From Blepharisma japonicum (lineage: Eukaryota; Ciliophora; Heterotrichea; Heterotrichida; Blepharismidae): a DNA stretch of 64,000 bases. Under the pieces are notes generated by a model. That model saw nothing but the letters and a program-made list of their open reading frames with translations. It did not search any database and was not told the origin of the DNA. Each line of letters opens with the position of its first letter. The stretch's first letter is position 1. Made by a program: the position numbers and the translations under genes. The stretch spans positions 186,001 to 250,000 of the forward strand of contig CATKHK010000051.1 in the NCBI GenBank assembly GCA_949751835.1, read 5' to 3'. Positions 57,709 through 64,000 of the stretch are shown in pieces.

Positions 57709-60700
57709 TTATTTAGATAATTCCATTTTTTCTTTTAAAAAGTTTTGCAAAGAAATTATTTTTTCATTGATTTCTGCTAATTTTTCTACTTTTTTAGCCA
57801 TATCTATTTTCTCAATTTTATTTTGGTCTTTGCAAGCTTTTTTCTCGCTAATTTTGCTTTCTATTTTAGATATTTCACCAAGGTCAGCAGTATTTTTACT
57901 GTTAACAATATATTTACAGCTCTTCAGATTATCAGTAATTTCATTAAGTATCGATTCACATTCATAAAATTTCCTATCTGCATGCTCTGTAAAATCGCAT
58001 GCATGAATATATTGCTTTTCATCATTTTTTCGCTTAAAGGGTCATAACTTTTCTCCTTCTAAAATAATCTCAGCTAAGCATTGCTTTTCATTATATTTAC
58101 AGTGATAAAAAAACCTTGAATAATTTTTTCTAATAATTGCTATTAGTGAATTCACTAATGCAATTTGAATTAGAAATCAAAGAATTAAAAATATTGCTAT
58201 GCTAAGAGGGTTTAGTATGCTTTCATCGTTTTCAATTGATAATGCTTGGAAATATTTCATAGATTGTGAAAATCAATCTCCAATAAATATTTGACAAAAT
58301 ATCAAAACAAATAATAGGCAAATAAAATTACTGCCTGATATATCTAGTATAAATTGAAGAGAAAAAACAATATTTCTTGTATTTTCAAACAATTGGAAAA
58401 GTGAAACAGATTTTAGAAGCGAGATTAAAGCCAGCAAAGAATAAATGACTTCTCAATTTTCAAGTGAATATATTAATGGAAATAAATAAAAGCGAATCGA
58501 TGAATAATTATTTCACATAGTGATTTGTTTGATTTTATTCGTCTTAATAAGTAAGTAGATGTCAAATATAGTGATAACAATATTAAAACCCTGGCAATAG
58601 TAAAATTCTAAATTGCCATTCATATAGCTTAAAAATGTAAAAGCAAAAAGTAAAGAAATAGCCATATAAAGAAAATATAAAAATCTCATCATTCATTTAA
58701 GTTTTTCTCATTTATAATTGATAATAAAATAAACAATTTCTGTATCTATAACCTTTTTATTTGGGCATTTTATTATACTATCCATAAATTTTATACTTTC
58801 TTCTGTCCCAATATTTAAATTCAGCATAATAGTGCTACAATAAAATTCGATTTCCTCATTTTCTTCATTTTCTTCTTCTTTTAAGCAAAACTCACCATTA
58901 GTTATTTCTGAATTTTTTGATAATATAATTATTGGCAATTTTTGGCGAACTGAGCATCTTTTTTGAAGTAATTTCGAATCAGATTTTATTAAAATTTTTT
59001 GATAAAGCTTGTTAAGAGATTTACAGCCATAGAAATTTAAAGCTGTTAAAGAGTTTTCTATCGTGCTTATTCTTTGAGGATATTTGTTATCTTCTAACAA
59101 CGCATTTATAATTATTTCTGCGCACTCAAAATTTCTTTTAGCAATACAAATATCTAGAGGACTCAATCCTCTTCTATCAACAACCATAGAGCCAGAGTTT
59201 TCTAAAAATGAATGCAAATGGTTAGCCAAATTAAAATATGCATAAATATGGCCAACGTTTCATAGCATAGGAGTAATAAGCCAGCCATCCATTTCAGGAT
59301 CATATACAGGATTTTCATACAAGATAGTCTTTCTTAAATATGCCATGAAATCATTCGCACAATATTCGCGTCCATACAAATACATCCCTTGAGTTTCCAT
59401 TGGATTCTCTTTTACAATTACATCATTCGACGCAGAGAAAATTATATATTTTTCATCAGAACTGCAAGTTATTGAATGGCTCAATCCTTCAGCTTCAACA
59501 GGGACTGTTGCTAGCTTTGTAAAAGTTTTATAATCCCAAAAATTCATCCCATCTTCAGATGATAAAGCAATAAAATAACTTTTCGTTTTACTGAAATAAA
59601 AATCTATCCCATTCCCTGTGCATCCTATTTGGATGGATTTTTCTATATTTGAGTTATTTATGTTTCATATTACAAATGGAGAAGCAGAATATCCAGAGAT
59701 AAGGATTTTTTTATCATTTGAAACTTTCAATGAAAATATTGTATCTTTATGATGGATAACAGGATCGCTTTTTGTTTTTTGTATCATATCAAAAACTGAA
59801 ATAAATCCATTTAAATCCCCTCCAAAAACCAATGAAGAATCATTTGTCATTGCAAGTGCACTGATTAGACAATCATGCCTAAGTACAGCAATAGGATGTG
59901 AATTAATTCCACTTATTGGACTATCATAGTTTTTAATCGTGATTCTACCCGCAATATCTCCTGATATAAGAAATTTACCACAGGGACTAATTAATATCGA
60001 ATCCATCAGCTCTTCACAATTTATATGATAATCCTGAAAAATATCCAAATCTCAAAATACCATTTCTTTACTAGTCAAACAAGCCACCAAATATTTTTCA
60101 TCATTTGTAATTTCAATCTCTCGTATATTTGACTGATGTGTAATGTCTTTTATTTTTTGCTGAAAATCTCATACGATGACAACACGATCATAGCTGGTGG
60201 AATAAATTAATTTTCTTTTGTGAGAATAAACAATTTTTTTTATTTCCTGGACATGTCCTTCTAATTTAGCTTCGAAGTCCATATAAGGGACTGTCCATTT
60301 TAAAATTGAATAATCTTCAGATACTGTGTACACATGCTCACCGTCATCATCAAGAAGCATGGCCTTTATTCATTTTTTGTGTCCTCTACATATGATTTCT
60401 TGCCTTTTGTGAGTCAAATCTCAAAATCTGACAGTTCAATCATTACTAGATGTAACAATCATTTCGTCGTTGTGTAAGAAATCGATATTGGCTACTCTTT
60501 TGTCATGTCCTTCAAGCTTATGAAGCAGATTTCAGGTTCCAAATTCCCAAATATAAGCGCAGGCATCATTATCTCCAGCAGCAATCATACTTTTAGATTT
60601 TGTGAGTTTTACACATCAGACACTATGAGTTGGGCCAGTTAAAACAGCTTCTATTTCTTTTCTCTGAGTATTGTAAACTTTAACTAATTTATCTGCGCCT

Positions 60701-61329
60701 CCAGTTGCTAAATACTCTCCATCAATGCTAAGATCCATTGAAAGCATACGACCATTATGTGTATAAATTATAACAGATTCTGATTTATTTACCAAATCTC
60801 ACGTCCTCACAGTTCCATCATCACTTCCTGAATAAAGAATTGTTTCATCAGGCGAAAACATGACTTCACTGATTTTATCTGTGTGGCCTTTCAGCTGCTC
60901 AACCTCTTCAAATGTACTTAGCTTGAATTTTCGTATTATTCCTTCTTTACCTCCAGTGAGTACATATTCACTGTTTTTATAAAGAGCTGTTGTATATAAG
61001 CCACCTCCTGGGAGCTGCACATCATTTATGCATTCTTTTGTGAGGCGGTTAATTACTGCTAGTCTTCCTTCTACACTGCAGATAATGAAATAAGCTTTAT
61101 CTGAGGTGAGGTTTAAGCTATTACCTCTAAATGGGATTTGGATTTTGCTGGGATAATATTGATCGATATAGTGGATGACAGTTTGCATGTCTTCGGTGAT
61201 GGTTGTAGAGTACTTTTCAGAAAGGCATGACTTTGAAGGATTAGACACTTTGTAAGTCATGCTGAGTTCTGCTGGCTTATTCTTTGAGATACCTATTGAG
61301 CTTGAAAGGATATTAGAATTTTCAGTCAT
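57709..61329 (-). CDS. WD40-ankyrin-TRP-like cation channel
   Basis: 1,206 residues; ATG 61327-61329, TAA 57709-57711; the frame is continuous through more than twenty TGA=Trp codons. Residues ~50-690 hold WD40-type repeats, probably two propellers (YVLTGGKEGIIRKFKLSTFE, VMFSPDETILYSGSDDGTVR, KFLISGDIAGRITIKNYD). About 700-740 is an ankyrin-like helix pair (RRGLSPLDICIAKRNFECAEI). From ~875 come six hydrophobic helices. They end in a pore region (ICLLFVLIFCQIFIGDWF) and an S6 helix with LVNSLIAIIRKNY, typical of TRP/Ion_trans channels. A C-terminal coiled coil closes it. The WD40 part probably gates or localises the channel. Ion selectivity unknown. Confidence 0.85.
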
Positions 61330-61809
61330 GTTTCAGATTTAAATAGAAAATATTAATATTTGTAAGCTATAATATTACAAGGAGCCAAAGATAAAAACCG
61401 CAAACAAATCTTAGCTTGCCAATTGAAATAATGCATCTTAGATTTAATTGCATAGCATAGTAGGATTCTTAATATCTCTTTATAATCAAAACTAATTTCT
61501 CTCAGCTTCGGATATTTATTTCTTCTTTCTTTACAATATAACAAACTCCAAAAATTATTCACCAAGCTGAATATAAATGCTTTATCATAATATTCCAAAA
61601 CTCACTGGATTCATATAAAAGAATTAGCGATAAGCAAGACTTTTTATAAATGAATTGCTAATCTAAATTAATTTGGTTATCTCTGTATCTTTTCATCTCA
61701 GAAATTTATTTAAATATTGCTTAGATGTTTTTTCACCAAATTTCCTGAAATTTCTGTGGCAGGATAAGTTTTCAGGAGACCATTTTAGTAATTGTTTTTT
61801 GGCGAAGAA
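61330..61809. other. Intergenic, 480 bp, with an ATG-less frame
   Basis: The gap lies between divergent genes, so promoters of both lie here. A minus-strand open stretch (61353-~61630) encodes an aromatic-rich sequence under TGA=Trp but has no ATG and is closed upstream by TAA. It is not called as a gene. Confidence 0.45.
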
Positions 61810-62766
61810 ATGTGGCCTGTAGTTTTATTGACTTTGTTCGCATCAAGCGGCGTTTATGCAGTTAATGGCAAATGCAGAATCCTAGCTCTTGGAGGAGGCA
61901 CAACTAGAGGAGCCTATGAAGCAGGAGCTGTAATTGGGCTTATCAACAACCTTCCTGCAGGTGAAGCCCAATATGATGCAGTTACAGGCATTGGGACAGG
62001 AGCAGTCAACGCTCTTATCATGTCTCAATATGCCATAGGGCAAGAAGCTGCAGCAGCAACTGCTCTTAACAAATTCTGGACTAGCTTCACTTACTCTCAA
62101 TTTTACAAAGATTGGGTAGGCTGGATTATTACTGGACTTAAATATGAATCAGGCCTCTACGACAGCTCTCCAATGAAAAAGACCTTAACTTCTCTTGCTT
62201 CTGGAAGCTTCCAACGATGGCTCGGTGCTGGCTCCACTGATCTTTTATCCGGCTCATACGTTTGGTTTAACTCAACTGGCCAAACCAAAACAGACATGAT
62301 TACCGGAGTTTACGCAAGCGCTACCGAATACGGCTTTTTCCCTATTGTTCACTTCAAAAACTTACAACTTGTAACTGGACATATTAAATTCTCAATCGAT
62401 ATTTTACACGCTGTCAATTATTGCTATATCACCAAAGGCATTCAAATGGGAAATATCATAGTTGATGCTGTATTGCCAGCAGGAACCAACCTGACAGCTG
62501 CTGATACAAGTGAATACAAAACGATTCAAGTCACCGAAAGAACTGCAGAGATAGCCGCTTTTGATTTGTTTATGCAAACTGTAGAAAACGCAAAGGTCAG
62601 CTTCCCTGATATCACAATAAGGACTCAGATTTATCCTTCAACTAAGCCACCTACAACTGTTTATCCTTATGATTATACTCCGACTCAGCTTCAGACGTTG
62701 TTAGCACTTGGCCAAAAAGATGCAAAGAATGCAGTGGCGGCTCTTTCAAGTCAAGAAAGCGAGTAA
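61810..62766 (+). CDS. Secreted patatin-like protein lacking the catalytic Ser
   Basis: 318 residues; ATG 61810, TAA 62764-62766. A clear signal peptide (MWPVVLLTLFASSGVYA) precedes the patatin-type start CRILALGGGTTRGAYEAG (residues ~22-39). The nucleophile elbow, normally GxSxG, is GIGTG at 60-64, so the Ser is Gly. The DGG/DGA aspartate is also not found at its expected place (LQLVTG). The oxyanion loop has one extra residue (GGGTTRG). The overall fold is patatin-like, but phospholipase activity is unlikely. Codons are richer in G+C than neighbouring genes, which often goes with high expression. Probably a secreted or vesicle-stored protein. Confidence 0.82.
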   Translation: MWPVVLLTLFASSGVYAVNGKCRILALGGGTTRGAYEAGAVIGLINNLPAGEAQYDAVTGIGTGAVNALIMSQYAIGQEAAAATALNKFWTSFTYSQFYKDWVGWIITGLKYESGLYDSSPMKKTLTSLASGSFQRWLGAGSTDLLSGSYVWFNSTGQTKTDMITGVYASATEYGFFPIVHFKNLQLVTGHIKFSIDILHAVNYCYITKGIQMGNIIVDAVLPAGTNLTAADTSEYKTIQVTERTAEIAAFDLFMQTVENAKVSFPDITIRTQIYPSTKPPTTVYPYDYTPTQLQTLLALGQKDAKNAVAALSSQESE

Positions 62767-62817
62767 TAACTTTAACTCATTTGATTAATCAAATTTAAAA
62801 AATATGAAAATCAGATT

Positions 62818-63720
62818 ATGGAGCCTGCTTCAACTTCAATTAAATTCCTAAGCACTTTAAGCTCTGGAACATTGAGATCTCAAGGCAAAAAACTTGCTCA
62901 AAGTGAGTGCATAACGGCACGACAACAAATTCATGATCTTCAGCTTAAAGATGCAATAAGTCGGCAAGAACTGTCTAAGCTCGAAAAAGAAGCTCAAGCA
63001 CTAGAAACTCAACAGGCCGCTATAAAAGAAGAAATCGCAAAAATTGAGCAGAAGCTTAAACAAGAGGACCGACAGCTTCAAGCACAAGAAGAAGATTTGG
63101 CAACTTTTAGAGTAAAAATTGCTAAAAAAAAGAAATCCAAAGACAGCCAAAAAATAATCAACGAAATTGAAACTCTGCGACAGTCAATTCATGAAATGAA
63201 AGAGAGGCATGAAGAAGAAATTGGAATGTATATTGCTTCTCAACAGAAAGTCGGAGAATTAAGCTACGCTTTAGGTAGGAACCCAAAAACAGCTGAAGTT
63301 ATGGACCTAATGAAAGACCTAACCAATATGTATGAAGAACAAATTCAGCATAAAGATTTAGCTATAAATTTTCAAGAAAGACTCAACCAACAAGAAAATC
63401 AGCAAATCAGAAATAAATTAAAGAAAGTGGAAGAAAAATTAAGCCGCATAGAAAATGAAAGAATAACTGATAATAAAAGAATTTTTAAGCTAGAAACTCA
63501 GACAAATATATCAGAAAATGACAATGGGCTTAATATTAAATGCATTGATCAAGATACTGAGATGCAGTCTATAGCGGCAGCTGAAGAAATTATCCAGAAA
63601 CTGAGAGCAAAACTATCAAAAACTCAAGATTTAAGCACTTTCGTAGCAAAACTTGACCATCAAATCAACCGTCATAAAAACAAGATAATCGATATGGGAA
63701 AAAATAATTTAAATAACTAG
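62818..63720 (+). CDS. Coiled-coil protein, 300 aa
   Basis: ATG 62818, TAG 63718-63720, no TGA codons needed. Residues ~35-235 form a long coiled coil rich in Gln, Glu and Lys (LSKLEKEAQALETQQAAIKE). An interruption at ~140-160 carries an ordered segment (YIASQQKVGELSYALGRNP). The C-terminal part is again helical (AAEEIIQKLRAKLSK). No family recognised. It converges with the kinase gene, leaving 10 bp between stop codons. Confidence 0.75.
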   Translation: MEPASTSIKFLSTLSSGTLRSQGKKLAQSECITARQQIHDLQLKDAISRQELSKLEKEAQALETQQAAIKEEIAKIEQKLKQEDRQLQAQEEDLATFRVKIAKKKKSKDSQKIINEIETLRQSIHEMKERHEEEIGMYIASQQKVGELSYALGRNPKTAEVMDLMKDLTNMYEEQIQHKDLAINFQERLNQQENQQIRNKLKKVEEKLSRIENERITDNKRIFKLETQTNISENDNGLNIKCIDQDTEMQSIAAAEEIIQKLRAKLSKTQDLSTFVAKLDHQINRHKNKIIDMGKNNLNN

Positions 63721-63730
63721 TTACTTTCAA

Positions 63731-64000
63731 TTAAAACACAAAACTCCCTCCATTTGAATTGCGAGCAGATTTTGCATGTAATTCTAAACTACGCTTTTGC
63801 TTATGTACAGGCTTAACTATTTCTGTCTTTTTAGGTGTTATAGAAGCTGCAGGAATCTTAGAAGCCCCATCCACGATTCAAGGATGCCTTAAAGCTTCTT
63901 CAGCCTTAATTCTCGCTGCTGGGTCCCACTCCAAGCACTTTTCAACGAAATCCTGAAATAATGCATCAGTTCCATTCAAAATTTCTTTGAGTTCTCTTGA
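63731..64000 (-). CDS. DYRK-type protein kinase, C-terminal fragment
   Basis: The last 89 residues are visible, TAA at 63731-63733; the gene continues past the right edge. It contains the final kinase helices in DYRK style: DALFQDFVEKCLEWDPAARI and KAEEALRHPWI, with the subdomain XI Arg of DPxxR. The Trp of HPW is a TGA. A basic, Ser-rich tail of ~45 residues follows. DYRKs are dual-specificity kinases that autophosphorylate on Tyr and then act on Ser/Thr. The catalytic loop is not in the window, so subfamily placement rests on this tail. Confidence 0.85.

Noticed and set aside
61353-61630. Minus-strand open stretch coding an aromatic-rich sequence under TGA=Trp
   Set aside because: It has no ATG, is closed upstream by TAA, matches no family, and sits in the shared promoter region of two divergent genes. 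Chance open frames are expected in such DNA once TGA is sense.
1-64000. Mobile elements, virus-derived elements, telomeric repeats or CRISPR arrays
   Set aside because: No reverse transcriptase, integrase, transposase, capsid or polymerase-like product, no terminal repeats, and no telomere repeat runs were seen.

Overview
The window reads as macronuclear-type DNA of a heterotrich ciliate, most likely Blepharisma or a close relative. It is AT-rich and gene-dense. Nearly every large gene is interrupted by in-frame TGA at positions where homologues carry Trp, while genes end only at TAA or TAG. Four tiny introns can be placed from the reading frame: 15 nt (8878-8892), 15 nt (39477-39491), 16 nt (54417-54432) and, less certainly, 17 nt (41202-41218). 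Under TGA=Trp almost all fragments join into long continuous genes on both strands. I count 34 protein genes, two of them cut by the window ends. Gaps between genes are often only 10-80 bp. No transposon, virus-derived element, CRISPR, rRNA or tRNA was found.

Layout. 0-8 kb: tail of calcineurin A, a coiled-coil protein, a 1,415-residue protein with three CEP164-type WW-like modules, and two small unknown proteins. 8.8-24.1 kb is membrane-rich: a membrane-anchored purple-acid-phosphatase homologue that has lost its metal ligands, then 9 bp later a four-domain EEEE calcium channel, an unknown protein, and a 2,424-residue polycystin-1-like receptor (LamG-like and Cys-rich modules, REJ-like region, GPS motif, membrane helices). 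24.3-32.6 kb: an unknown protein, CTU2 (tRNA 2-thiolation), a tandem pair of cAMP-receptor-like GPCRs of identical length, two minus-strand genes (a 107-residue unknown and a LITAF-like zinc-ribbon protein), and 2.3 kb of non-coding DNA with two candidate structured RNAs and a degenerate direct repeat. 32.6-41.5 kb: EF-hand/coiled-coil protein, HExxH metallopeptidase candidate, Rab GTPase, ubiquitin C-terminal hydrolase, coiled-coil protein, B-type cyclin, RING-H2 protein and a small unknown. 41.6-56.5 kb is a minus-strand block: ferlin, NEMF/Rqc2, isoleucyl-tRNA synthetase, OSCP1 and two unknown proteins. 56.6-64 kb: an MGC-start unknown, a WD40-ankyrin-TRP-like channel fusion, a secreted patatin-like protein lacking its catalytic serine, a coiled-coil protein and the C-terminus of a DYRK-type kinase.

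There is no operon or single pathway. A theme is calcium and membrane signalling: calcineurin, calcium channel, polycystin-like receptor, GPCR pair, EF-hand protein, ferlin and TRP-like channel. Alongside are ordinary housekeeping genes. The most unusual items are two apparent pseudoenzymes (phosphatase at 8.8 kb, patatin at 61.8 kb), the WD40-channel fusion at 57.7-61.3 kb, the triple CEP164-like module protein, and the two structured non-coding segments.
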